A stretch of 64,000 nucleotides of DNA. Source: Pseudomonas viridiflava (GTDB lineage: Bacteria; Pseudomonadota; Gammaproteobacteria; Pseudomonadales; Pseudomonadaceae). The notes below the pieces were generated by a model. The model was not told the DNA's origin and did no database searches. It saw only the letters and a program-made list of their open reading frames with translations. The stretch lies in contig NZ_UTBG01000014.1 in NCBI RefSeq assembly GCF_900580675.1, forward strand, positions 50,788 to 114,787. The letters are read 5' to 3'. The translations under genes and the position numbers were made by a program. Shown here piece by piece: positions 37,336 to 49,717 of this stretch; position 1 is the stretch's first letter; every line of letters begins with the position of its first letter.

Positions 37336-38589
37336 TCAAGCGCCGTACACCGGCAGCTTCTTGCAGATGGCCTTGACCTTCTCACGGACCGCGTCGATCA
37401 CGGCTTCGTTGTTCAGGTCAGCCAGGATGTCGCAGATCCAGCCAGCCAGTTCCTTGCACTCTGCTTCCTTGAAGCCACGCGTGGTCACAGCCGGGGTGCC
37501 GAAGCGCAGGCCGGAGGTGACGAACGGCGAGCGTGGGTCGTTCGGCACGGAGTTTTTGTTCACGGTGATGAAAGCTTTGCCCAGGGCGGCGTCAGCATCT
37601 TTACCGGAAATGTCCTGCTTGATCAGCGACAGCAGGAACAGGTGGTTTTCAGTACCGCCGGACACCACGTCAAAACCGCGTGCGATAAACACTTCGGCCA
37701 TGGTCTTGGCGTTTTTCACCACTTGTTGCTGGTAAGTCTTGAACTCAGGCTGCAGGGCTTCCTTGAAGCAGATCGCTTTGGCGGCGATCACGTGCTCCAG
37801 TGGGCCACCCTGGGCGCCCGGGAATACCGCGGAGTTCAGCTTCTTCTCGATCTCGGCGTTGGCGCGCGCCAGGATCAGGCCGCCACGTGGACCGCGCAGG
37901 GTCTTGTGGGTCGTGGTGGTGACCACGTCAGCGTAAGGCACCGGGTTCGGGTAGACGCCAGCGGCGACCAGACCGGCCACGTGAGCCATGTCCACGAACA
38001 GGTAGGCACCGACCTTGTCGGCGATTTCGCGGAAGCGTGGGAAGTCGAGGATCTGCGAGTAGGCAGAGAAACCGGCCACGATCATTTTCGGTTTGTGTTC
38101 AACCGCCAGGCGCTCGACTTCGTCGTAGTCGATCAAGCCGTTGGCATCGATACCGTATTGAACGGCGTTGTACAGCTTGCCGGAGGACGAAACGCTGGCG
38201 CCGTGGGTCAGGTGACCACCGTGGGCCAGGCTCATGCCCAGGATGGTGTCGCCGCCTTGCAGCAGGGCCAGGTACACGGCGCTGTTGGCTTGTGAACCGG
38301 CGTGCGGCTGGACGTTGGCGTAATCGGCGCCGAACAGTTCCTTGGCACGGTCGATGGCCAGTTGTTCAACCACGTCGACGTACTCGCAACCACCGTAGTA
38401 GCGCTTGCCTGGGTAGCCTTCGGCGTACTTGTTGGTCAGAACCGAACCTTGAGCCTCCATGACGGCTGGGCTGGTGTAGTTTTCCGAAGCGATCAGCTCA
38501 ATGTGCTCTTCCTGGCGCACGGCTTCTTGCTCCATGGCGGCAAAGAGATCGGCGTCGTACTTGGCAATAGTCAAATCACGGCTGAACAT
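37336..38589 (-). CDS. glyA: serine hydroxymethyltransferase
   Basis: A 417-residue PLP enzyme interconverting serine and glycine with tetrahydrofolate. The PLP lysine lies in the [13 protein letters not shown] segment; [10 protein letters not shown] and [10 protein letters not shown] are also present. The ATG follows GAGGACC; four residues of extra upstream frame are not used. Pseudomonads carry more than one glyA, and this copy sits next to morA as in P. aeruginosa. Confidence 0.96.
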   Translation of the reverse strand: MFSRDLTIAKYDADLFAAMEQEAVRQEEHIELIASENYTSPAVMEAQGSVLTNKYAEGYPGKRYYGGCEYVDVVEQLAIDRAKELFGADYANVQPHAGSQANSAVYLALLQGGDTILGMSLAHGGHLTHGASVSSSGKLYNAVQYGIDANGLIDYDEVERLAVEHKPKMIVAGFSAYSQILDFPRFREIADKVGAYLFVDMAHVAGLVAAGVYPNPVPYADVVTTTTHKTLRGPRGGLILARANAEIEKKLNSAVFPGAQGGPLEHVIAAKAICFKEALQPEFKTYQQQVVKNAKTMAEVFIARGFDVVSGGTENHLFLLSLIKQDISGKDADAALGKAFITVNKNSVPNDPRSPFVTSGLRFGTPAVTTRGFKEAECKELAGWICDILADLNNEAVIDAVREKVKAICKKLPVYGA

Positions 38590-38715
38590 GGCGGTCCTCA
38601 AGGATCGGGGGCAGAAAAGGAGGGCATTCTAACCCAACGGGTTTTAGATGGCATATGAAAGGACATCATGTCGCGGACAAGTGGGGCTCATCCGGGGATG
38701 GGCGGTGGCTGTGCC

Positions 38716-38795
38716 GGCCCTATCGCGGGCAAGCCCGGCTCCCACATTTTGATGTGAACCCATTCAAAGGTGGGAGCTGGCTTGCCTGCGATGAG
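38716..38795. repeat. REP element remnants upstream of glyA
   Basis: Contains CTATCGCGGGCAAGCCCGGCTCCCACATTT and, 40 bases on, GTGGGAGCTGGCTTGCCTGCG (each a single REP-type unit, named here by their first bases). They are not a clean inverted pair. This fills the 229-base gap between the glyA and morA ends; I see no gene there. Confidence 0.7.
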
Positions 38796-38818
38796 GCCGT
38801 CAGCCCCACCACAAAATC

Positions 38819-41800
38819 TCAGTCGAACAGGAACAGCGCATCATTGCTGAACTGCGCCTCGAACCGGTTCGCCGGCATCGGCCGCCCGAACAGGTAGCCC
38901 TGCACCTCGTCGCAGCCATGCTCACGCAGGAAGTCCAGTTGCTCATGGGTTTCCACGCCCTCGGCGATCACCGCCAGGTTCAGGCTGTGGGCCATGGCGA
39001 TGATCGCGCGGGCGATTTGCGCGTCTTGCTCGCCGGAGGGCAGGCCATCGACAAAGGTGCGGTCGATCTTCAACACGTCGATGGGGAACTGCTTGAGGTA
39101 GTTGAGCGACGAATAGCCGGTGCCGAAGTCGTCCACCGCAATGCTCAGGCCCAGGTTTTTCAGGCTGTCGAGGATGTGCAGCGCTTCGTTGACTTCGCGC
39201 ATCAGAATACTTTCGGTCAGTTCCAGCTCCAGGCATGCCGGCGGCAGGCCGGTGTCCTTGAGAATGGTGGCGATGCGCGTGCCAAGCTGGCCGTCGGAGA
39301 ACTGCCGTGCGGAGATGTTCACCGAGACTTTCGGCACGCGCACCTTGTTCTGGTGCCAGGTCTTGAGCTGGCGGCACGCCTCGCTGATCACCCAGTCGCC
39401 CACGTCCACCACTAGCCCAAGCTCTTCGAGCACCGGGATAAAGTCCCCCGGCGGCACCAGCCCACGGCGTGGATGGCGCCAGCGCAGCAGGGCTTCGGCG
39501 CCGGTCAGGCGTTTGCCATCGCCGCTGAATTGCGGCTGGTAATAGAGCACGAATTCGTCCTGCTCCAGGGCGTGGCGCAGGTCGCTTTCCAGCTCCAGGC
39601 GTTCCAGGGCGCTGGCGTTCATGTCGGCCTGGTAGAACTGGAAGTTGTTCTTGCCGCGTTCCTTGGCGTGGTACATCGCCGTGTCGGCGTTTTTCATCAA
39701 CTGGCTCAGCTCGTTGCCGTCCTGCGGGCTCAGGGCGATGCCGATACTGGCGGTCACAAAGAACTCGCGGCCTTCCAGCACAAACGGTTTCACCAGGCTG
39801 GCGAGGATTTGCTCGGCCACGTGGATCGCGCGGTTCAGCGCCAATTCGCGGCTGACCCGCGGTTGCAGGAGCAAGGTGAACTCGTCGCCGCCCATGCGCG
39901 CCACAGTGTCGTCTTCGGCCACGCAACCGAGCAGGCGGGTCGCCATTTCCTTGAGCATGCGGTCGCCGGCGGCGTGGCCCAGGGAGTCGTTGATCGGCTT
40001 GAAGCGGTCGAGGTCGAGGAACATCAGTACCACCCACGACTTCTGCCGCTCGGCAGACTGCAACGCGGTGTGCAGGCGGTCCTGGAACAGCGTGCGATTG
40101 GGCAGGTGGGTCAGGGCGTCGTAGTACGCCAGGCGGTGGATGCGCTGTTCGCTGGCCTTGCGCTCGCTGATATCGCTGAAGAAACACACATAGCTGGCCA
40201 GGTCGCCTTCATCGTCGAACACGGCGGTAATGCCGACCCACGCCGGGTAATGCTCGCCGTTGCGGCGCTTGAGCCACACTTCGCCTTCCCAGGTACTGTG
40301 CTGGTGCAATTGCTTGAGCACATAGCGCAGGTGGGCTTCCTGTTGCTCGTCGACGGTGAGCATGTTCGGTAACTGGTCGAGTACGTCCGCCACCTCATAC
40401 CCGCTGACCCGGCTGAAGGCCTCGTTGGCCTGCACGATATACCCGGCCGGGTCGGTGATCAGGATCGCCGACGTGGAGTGTTCGAATACCGTGGCCGCCA
40501 TGCGCAGGTCTTTCTCGGCGCGGCGTTGCTGGCTGATATCGCGGCCCACACCGAGGATGCCCTCGAACGCGCCGTGTTCGTCCCACACCAGCACCAGGCG
40601 CAACTCGATCGGCACTTTACGGCCGTCGGCGCGCAGGCAATCGAACAGGAACAGCTGGGTCTGGATGTCATCTCGCAGCTTGTTCAGCGCCTCGGGATCG
40701 CCCAGCGCGCGGCTGACCTGTTCCATCAGGCTGTAGATGCCGGTCAATTGCTGCGGGTTGGCGACGATCGACTGCCAGCCGTTCTTGAACACCCACTCCA
40801 CGTCGTAACCCAGCACAGCATTGACCGACGGGCTGATGTAGTTGAGGGCCAAGTGGCTGTCGGTGGAGCAGATCACGTCGCTGATGCTTTCGGCCAGCAT
40901 GCGGTAGCGCTGTTCGCTGTCGCGCAGGGATTCGCTGGCCTCGATCTGGTCGGTAATGTCCTTGGCCACGCCGATGATCCGTGTGACCTGCGTGGTCTTG
41001 TCCCTGGCCAGGGCCTGCTCGCGAATATCAAAGCGCCGCCACTGGTTATTGCGATGGCGAAAGCGCAGCTGGCATTGCAGCTGCGTGGTGTAACCGATTT
41101 CGCGCTGCTGCTGGCGCAGTTCGTGGTAATGCTCGGCGTCTTCGGGGTGCAGCAGAATTTCCCAGAAATACTCGCCCATTTGCTGCAGTTCGGTCTTGTT
41201 ATAGCCCAGCGTGTGGCCCAGATGGTGGTTGCTGAAAATCATCCGCTGGCTGATCACGTCCTGCACATACAGGTGGTCGGGCACGGTGCGCACCACGTCC
41301 GACCAGAAACTCTCGCGCTCCACCAGCGACAGTTCGATCAGCTTGCGGCTGGTGATATCGCTGATGCTGAGGATCACCGCCTTGAAGTCGTCCTGCTGCT
41401 CGGGCAAGCGCATCACCAGCCACAGGTATTGCTCGTTGCCGGCCAGGTCCTTGAGCTGGATTTCCAGCTCCAGCTGGCTCTGCTGGGTCAGGACTGCCTC
41501 AAGCACCTGGTAGCCGATGGACGTCGCGTTGCGCGGGCAGTCATCGATCAGCCGTTCCCACGCCTGTTCGCAGGAGGCGACATTCAGCAGGCGCACCGCC
41601 ACCTGGTTGACCTCGGTGATGCGCAGCTCCTTGAGCAGTTGCTGGCGCTCGACCGGGTTGTCGCGCAACCAGTCCTGCAGTTGTTCGCGTGTGTGCAGTT
41701 GCGCCTTGTCGAAAAACGCATTCAGGCCCGACAGGTCCAGCACGCACAGGGCCACGCCGGTGCCTTCGAAAATATCCTGATAGCGTCGCCGGCCCTCATG

Positions 41801-42670
41801 CACTTGGCGCTGACGGCGGCGCATGTTCAGCAGCACAATCACCGGGATCAGCGAAAACGCCAGGCCCAGCAGGCATTTGCCGATAAACGCAGGCAGCAGT
41901 TGTTCCAGCACGGCGGTGCGGTCGAACAGCCCGCGCAACTGCCAGTCGCTTCTGCTCAGGGGCGTGACCAGTACGCTTTTATTCAGTTCGTCCGGGGTCA
42001 GGGCGGTTGCCCATTGGGCCGGCATGCCGCTGTCACGGCTGATGACGCGGTGGTTGAGGCGGTTTTCGATGGCCCACATGGGGCGCTGGCCCTGGCTGTC
42101 CTGGCGGGTGAGGCTGGTCAGGTAGTTGGGCGCCAGCCGCAGCACCCAATACACCCGCGAGCCGCCGCTGGGCTGGTGCAGCAATAGATAGATGAGCGTG
42201 CCGTCGTTGTTGCTGCTCAGGTAGTAGGACTGCGAATGGCTGCGCTGCACCAGTTCTTCAAGCCAGGCGCTGTCCTGGCTGTCACTGGCGCTGTCGGTGA
42301 TCATGGCCCCGCTGGGCGCCAGCAGGGCAATGCTGCGCAATTCCGGCAGAGAGCGTTGCAGCGTGCGCATCAGGGCTTGTTGCTGTTCGCCGTCACGCGG
42401 CGGCTCGACCATCGGCAGCAGGTTCAGGGCGATTTTTGCGCTCAGGGCCATGTTCAGGCTGATCTGCTCGGCCAGGTCGGCGCTGTAATCGATAGTGTAT
42501 TGCTGCTGGTTCTTTTGGTTTTGCTGCAGTTGGTCCAGCAGTTGCCAGAACAATAATGCGAGCAGCATGAGGACAAGCGTCGCCAATGCGCCTTTAAGGG
42601 TGCCGTGCAGGGGCGCTCCCGGCGCAATATGAGCGGCGCGCAGGGGAGTTGGCGGCGTGACTTTGGACAA
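38819..42670 (-). CDS. morA: membrane-anchored PAS-GGDEF-EAL c-di-GMP enzyme MorA
   Basis: A 1283-residue protein. Two membrane helices (about residues 28-48 and 265-285) enclose a periplasmic sensor region. Then follow about four PAS domains (residues ~300-850), a GGDEF domain (~860-1020) and an EAL domain (~1035-1275). The cyclase site RMGGDEFT is intact, and so are the phosphodiesterase residues: [34 protein letters not shown] and AEGVE. Both activities may exist. The predicted start is TTG, with AGGA seven bases upstream. Neighbours and architecture match P. aeruginosa MorA (motility, biofilm, protease secretion). Confidence 0.92.
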   Translation of the reverse strand: MSKVTPPTPLRAAHIAPGAPLHGTLKGALATLVLMLLALLFWQLLDQLQQNQKNQQQYTIDYSADLAEQISLNMALSAKIALNLLPMVEPPRDGEQQQALMRTLQRSLPELRSIALLAPSGAMITDSASDSQDSAWLEELVQRSHSQSYYLSSNNDGTLIYLLLHQPSGGSRVYWVLRLAPNYLTSLTRQDSQGQRPMWAIENRLNHRVISRDSGMPAQWATALTPDELNKSVLVTPLSRSDWQLRGLFDRTAVLEQLLPAFIGKCLLGLAFSLIPVIVLLNMRRRQRQVHEGRRRYQDIFEGTGVALCVLDLSGLNAFFDKAQLHTREQLQDWLRDNPVERQQLLKELRITEVNQVAVRLLNVASCEQAWERLIDDCPRNATSIGYQVLEAVLTQQSQLELEIQLKDLAGNEQYLWLVMRLPEQQDDFKAVILSISDITSRKLIELSLVERESFWSDVVRTVPDHLYVQDVISQRMIFSNHHLGHTLGYNKTELQQMGEYFWEILLHPEDAEHYHELRQQQREIGYTTQLQCQLRFRHRNNQWRRFDIREQALARDKTTQVTRIIGVAKDITDQIEASESLRDSEQRYRMLAESISDVICSTDSHLALNYISPSVNAVLGYDVEWVFKNGWQSIVANPQQLTGIYSLMEQVSRALGDPEALNKLRDDIQTQLFLFDCLRADGRKVPIELRLVLVWDEHGAFEGILGVGRDISQQRRAEKDLRMAATVFEHSTSAILITDPAGYIVQANEAFSRVSGYEVADVLDQLPNMLTVDEQQEAHLRYVLKQLHQHSTWEGEVWLKRRNGEHYPAWVGITAVFDDEGDLASYVCFFSDISERKASEQRIHRLAYYDALTHLPNRTLFQDRLHTALQSAERQKSWVVLMFLDLDRFKPINDSLGHAAGDRMLKEMATRLLGCVAEDDTVARMGGDEFTLLLQPRVSRELALNRAIHVAEQILASLVKPFVLEGREFFVTASIGIALSPQDGNELSQLMKNADTAMYHAKERGKNNFQFYQADMNASALERLELESDLRHALEQDEFVLYYQPQFSGDGKRLTGAEALLRWRHPRRGLVPPGDFIPVLEELGLVVDVGDWVISEACRQLKTWHQNKVRVPKVSVNISARQFSDGQLGTRIATILKDTGLPPACLELELTESILMREVNEALHILDSLKNLGLSIAVDDFGTGYSSLNYLKQFPIDVLKIDRTFVDGLPSGEQDAQIARAIIAMAHSLNLAVIAEGVETHEQLDFLREHGCDEVQGYLFGRPMPANRFEAQFSNDALFLFD

Positions 42671-42956
42671 GCTGTGATCCTGCGGTTTGGCTGGACTGGC
42701 GCGCGACGTGCACTATAAGCCGGACGCCCGGAGGGCGGCTAGCATGCCTTGAGTTGTGGCAAAGTGCCAGCCCTGGCTGGCTGGACTGACCAAGCGCATT
42801 CAGGTAGCTTTGCCGGTTACGCGAGGGCGTTCCAGCCCCCAGACATTCAGGCTTTCTCCGTACGCAGGCATTGATCACCGTCAACGGCCCGCGCGGCGCA
42901 TGGCCTGGCACGGGCTTCGCCCGCTCAATTCATCAGTCACTGACGCTAGGTTTACC

Positions 42957-44621
<1,665 letters not shown>

Positions 44622-44639
44622 TTCGGGTTGGTTTAACAG

Positions 44640-44665
44640 CGGAGCCTTCGGGCTCCGTTTTTTTT
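44640..44665 (+). terminator. ettA terminator
   Basis: CGGAGCC-TTCG-GGCTCCG with a UUCG-type tetraloop and eight T, 18 bases after the ettA stop. Confidence 0.93.
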
Positions 44666-44692
44666 CGGGTATTCAGGTGGACCGCGTTGAAT

Positions 44693-44782
44693 TCATTCGC
44701 GAGCAAGCCCGCTCCCACATTCGACCCCATTCCAAAGTGGGAAATCGATCAAATGTGGGAGCGGGCTTGCTCGCGAAGGCGG
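44693..44782. repeat. REP doublet, outward orientation
   Basis: TTCGCGAGCAAGCCCGCTCCCACA followed after ~35 bases by TGTGGGAGCGGGCTTGCTCGCG, i.e. the pair is in the opposite order from the other doublets. The remaining gap up to gdhA (44783-44964) is A/T-rich and probably holds the gdhA promoter. Confidence 0.85.
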
Positions 44783-44916
44783 TTTAACTGCTGGTGCATT
44801 TCCTAATTTGAAATCCCTTTTATAGTGCAAAAAATCTCAGTTATTTATATCCAACGCACCATTTAAATTCACAAAGGCGACATTTTGCGCTTTTCAGGTG
44901 CAATCTGAATTGCTAA

Positions 44917-46796
<1,880 letters not shown>

Positions 46797-46866
46797 GACA
46801 TTCTCCCTCTATGGAGCTTGGGCCATGTTCGCCGCGCTTTAGTTTCGGTGGATGTCTGAACACGAC

Positions 46867-47223
46867 CTATTGCGAGCGATAGGCCCTGGCGGCGCCGCGG
46901 TCTTTCTCCTGCTGCCAGTCGCGTTCGCGATCATCCCAGTGGTTGTCCTTATAGTCGCGCAACTCCTGGTTTTCACGCATGGCCTTGCATTGCCGAAAGC
47001 CATCCTCCCAGCCCTCGGCGTACTGCCGGTCTTTCAGGTAGCGCGGCACATTCTTGCGAAATTCCCCGGTGATCACCCCAGCGGCCTGGCGACCGCTGCT
47101 GCAGCCATCGTCAAAGCCATCGGCAAACGCCGGTGGATACCCCTTGGCCAACAAATCCTGATGGGTTGATTGGCAACCCGCCAACCACACTACCGCGCAC
47201 AGCATTAGCGCATACCGCCACAT
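46867..47223 (-). CDS. small lipoprotein of unknown function
   Basis: A 118-residue protein with a lipobox (AVVWLAGC, acylated Cys at residue 17) and a short mature part that is Asp/Arg/Gln-rich (NHWDDRERDWQQEKDRG), with two more Cys (DDGCSSG, FRQCKA). Ser after the Cys suggests outer-membrane sorting. I do not recognise a family; similar short lipoproteins are common in pseudomonads. Confidence 0.8.
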   Translation of the reverse strand: MWRYALMLCAVVWLAGCQSTHQDLLAKGYPPAFADGFDDGCSSGRQAAGVITGEFRKNVPRYLKDRQYAEGWEDGFRQCKAMRENQELRDYKDNHWDDRERDWQQEKDRGAARAYRSQ

Positions 47224-47335
47224 GGCGTACTCCCTGGCCGTTTACCGGCTGATAGGGAAAGTCTAGTTTGGGATTTGTCGGGAAGGCGTGAAAGGGCGGT
47301 GAGAAATGTGTTGGGCTCAATGCGAGCATTGAGAT

Positions 47336-47361
47336 CTTGTGGCGAGCCTGCTCGCCACAAG
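47336..47361. terminator. hairpin, GTGGCGAG-type REP
   Basis: Perfect arms CTTGTGGCGAG and CTCGCCACAAG around CCTG. This compact hairpin belongs to the GTGGCGAGC(A/G)GGCTTG repeat family found further on. It lies after the end of the HsdR-like gene (minus strand) and upstream of the lipoprotein, so it may act as a terminator for the former. Confidence 0.6.
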
Positions 47362-47396
47362 GGATATCGATAATTCCGCATATCCGGATACAAGCG

Positions 47397-48482
47397 TCAG
47401 TCGTAGTAGCCCACTGTTTTTTTCAGTTGATCCGCGTACTCGTAAATTTCATCGATAGACGAAATCGCGTGTCTAGTCTCATTTTTCTCCTCATCGAATA
47501 TCCCAAGGTACTTCTGGCTACGATTGAAGTGAAGACGACAGATTGGCTTGCGGTTGTTGTCGTCCAGCAGTATCCCGAAATAGCTCTGGGTATCTCGCTG
47601 AACGATCCGCTTTGCATCGACTACCGAACGGACGAGGGCGCGGACGATGTGATAGCCCTCCAGTTCCTCTAGCGTTGTCAGAATCTTGTCTTCTGATTCG
47701 TCCCTGTCCTGAGAATCTGCATTCGCGCTGTTCGCTGCGGGGAGCGATGCCATCGTCGGTTGAATAACGCCGCTCATTGCGGACTTGAGCCGATCATTGA
47801 TCTGGTCGTTCAGAAATTGCGCTAACGCTTTTCGTGTCAGTTCGAAAAACTGCTCACGCACCTTTTGCGTGATCACACCCTCGTAAACACGAGAGGCAAA
47901 AAACTTTACGAAGTCATCCTCTGGCTTACTGATCTGAGCGCCGATGAGCTTCTTAAGTTGGCTGACGTATTTCAGCTCTCCGGCAGCATTGATGATGGAG
48001 TCAACATCGAAAGCTGACTTAGTGAGTTTAATCAGCTCCGGCACGGCGTACTCGTCGATGTCCAGCAAATCCAACTCTAGGAAGGGCTTCTCGTCCATTT
48101 TATTAGGGGCGTCCAAGTCGGTAAAAAACCGATAGACCTGGCCGTTTGTGAGAATTGAAATTCTTGCGCTCGTAACGTGAAAATATCGAAAAAGTTGCGA
48201 GGCGTGGTTAATGCTCAATGATTCACCGATCTTTTTACACTCGATGAGGATTTGGACTTCGCCCTCTTTCATGATCGCATAGTCGATTTTTTCACCTTTT
48301 TTTGTCCCTACATCACAGACAAACTCTGGCGTCACCTCTTGTGGATCAAATACGTCGTAGCCCAATACGGTGTTGATGAAAGGCATTACGAACGCATTTT
48401 TTGTCGCTTCTTCTGTTTGAATGGCAGGGCCTTGTAACCGAACCTTTGCTGCCAAACTGGTTAGCTTTTCAAAGAAATCCAT
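47397..48482 (-). CDS. orphan HsdR N-terminal-like PD-(D/E)XK protein
   Basis: A 361-residue protein. The first ~120 residues resemble the nuclease domain of type I restriction HsdR subunits: EEATKNAFVMPFINTVLGYDVF, then the catalytic-type set Asp67 (EKIDYAI) and Glu81-X-Lys83 (LIECKK). There is no helicase motor, and no hsdM or hsdS nearby. The C-terminal part (about residues 255-355) forms its own domain with ILTTLEELEGYHIVRALVR and FGILLDDNNRKPICRLHFN. GC content is lower than in the neighbours, suggesting transfer. Possibly a stand-alone defence nuclease or a regulator; the function is unknown. Confidence 0.75.
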   Translation of the reverse strand: MDFFEKLTSLAAKVRLQGPAIQTEEATKNAFVMPFINTVLGYDVFDPQEVTPEFVCDVGTKKGEKIDYAIMKEGEVQILIECKKIGESLSINHASQLFRYFHVTSARISILTNGQVYRFFTDLDAPNKMDEKPFLELDLLDIDEYAVPELIKLTKSAFDVDSIINAAGELKYVSQLKKLIGAQISKPEDDFVKFFASRVYEGVITQKVREQFFELTRKALAQFLNDQINDRLKSAMSGVIQPTMASLPAANSANADSQDRDESEDKILTTLEELEGYHIVRALVRSVVDAKRIVQRDTQSYFGILLDDNNRKPICRLHFNRSQKYLGIFDEEKNETRHAISSIDEIYEYADQLKKTVGYYD

Positions 48483-48769
48483 GTTGAGCCTCTTACCTAT
48501 TTAGATCCGTTTATAGATGGGATGGCAATTTGATTGCAATCCGATACTAGTTCAAAACCTCATAAAGAGAAGGAGGCGAGAAGCATTTTTGGCTTGACTG
48601 AAAAAAGCTAAAAAATTTCAGAAATTTCCATCCTATTTATCAATAGGTTAGAAGCGGACTACGAATTTGTGTTTATTGGTGGTCGAGGTGGTTGATATTT
48701 CGCGGACTTTTTAGGGGGGCCATGTTAATGGCGTTCCTGACAGCAAGGACAGTGCGATGCGTCTGACCA

Positions 48770-49717
48770 TACGCGAGCCAAATGTGGGAGCGGGCTTGCT
48801 CGCGAATGCGGTGGGTCAGCCAATCCATCACTTGCTGAACGAGCGCTATCGCGGGCAAGCCCGGCTCCCACATTGAATTTCGGCAAGCGCAGAATTCAGG
48901 CCAGGCACAAACAGGTGTCGGAGCTGGGTTGTCTGCGGTGGGAATGGGTCGAGCACTGAGACTCTGTGGCGAGCAGGCTTGCCCTGCGTTGGGCCGCGAA
49001 GCAGCCCCGGTGAAGACGCGCGGAGTATCTGGCACCCCGCGTTGGCTTGTTTTGGGGCTGCTGCGCAGCCCAACGCAGGGCAAGCCTGCTCGCCACAAGG
49101 GGGATCTTTGTCAGGTCTTACAGATCAGTAGTGATACCACTATCACGCGATATACCTGCTCGGTGAGACTATACGCGAGCCAAATGTGGGAGCGGGCTTG
49201 CTCGCGAATGCGGTGGGTCAGCTAATCCATCACTTGTTGAACGAGCGCTATCGCGGGCAAGCCCGGCTCCCACATTGAACTTCGTCGAGCGCAGAATTCA
49301 GGCCGGGCACAAGCACGTGTGAGAGCTAACTTGCCTGCGATGGGAATGGGTGGAGCACTGAGACCCTGTGGCGAGCAGGCTTGCCACAAGGGGGATCTTT
49401 GTCAGGTCTTACAGATCAGTAGTGATACCACTATCGCGCGATATACCTGCTCAGTGACCTCCGCCGCCTCGGATAACGCCTTCACCTTGGTGATCAGCGT
49501 CTGACTATACGCGAGCCAAATGTGGGAGCGGGCTTGCTCGCGAATGCGGTGGGTCAGCCAATACATCACTTGCTGAACGAGCGCTATCGCGGGCAAGCCC
49601 GGCTCCCACATTGAACCTCGGCGAGCGCAGAATTCAGGCCGGGCACAAGCACGTGTGGGAGCAGGCTTGCCACAAGGGGGATCTTGTCAGGTCTTACAGA
49701 TCAGTAGTGATACCACT
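48770..49717. repeat. three tandem REP-containing units ending in copies of the DUF4105 gene 3' end
   Basis: Units begin at about 48770, 49171 and 49507 with ACGCGAGCCAAATGTGGGAG. Each carries a mixed REP hairpin (GCGGGCTTGCTCGCGAATGCG ... GCGGGCAAGCCCGGCTCCC, parts of it), GCAGAATTCAGGCC, and a GTGGCGAGCAGGCTTG element, and ends with GGGGGATCTT and a shared 32-base block (49110-49141, 49401-49432, 49686-49717). That block is the last four codons, stop and 3' flank of the DUF4105 gene; only the third copy is joined to the gene. Unit 1 has an extra ~110-base palindromic GTGGCGAG insertion. This accounts for most of the 1.2 kb without genes from 48483. Confidence 0.85.

Noticed and set aside
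40478..42187. 569-codon plus-strand open frame inside morA, and a 299-codon one at 39473-40372
   Set aside because: Shadows of morA in the opposite strand; Gln/His/Ala-rich without domains.
47397..48482. Type I restriction-modification system
   Set aside because: Only an HsdR N-terminal-like protein is present, with no helicase motor, hsdM or hsdS within several kb.
48770..49717. Possible CRISPR array
   Set aside because: Repeats are hundreds of bases long, palindromic, and built from REP elements; there are no short regular spacers and no cas genes.
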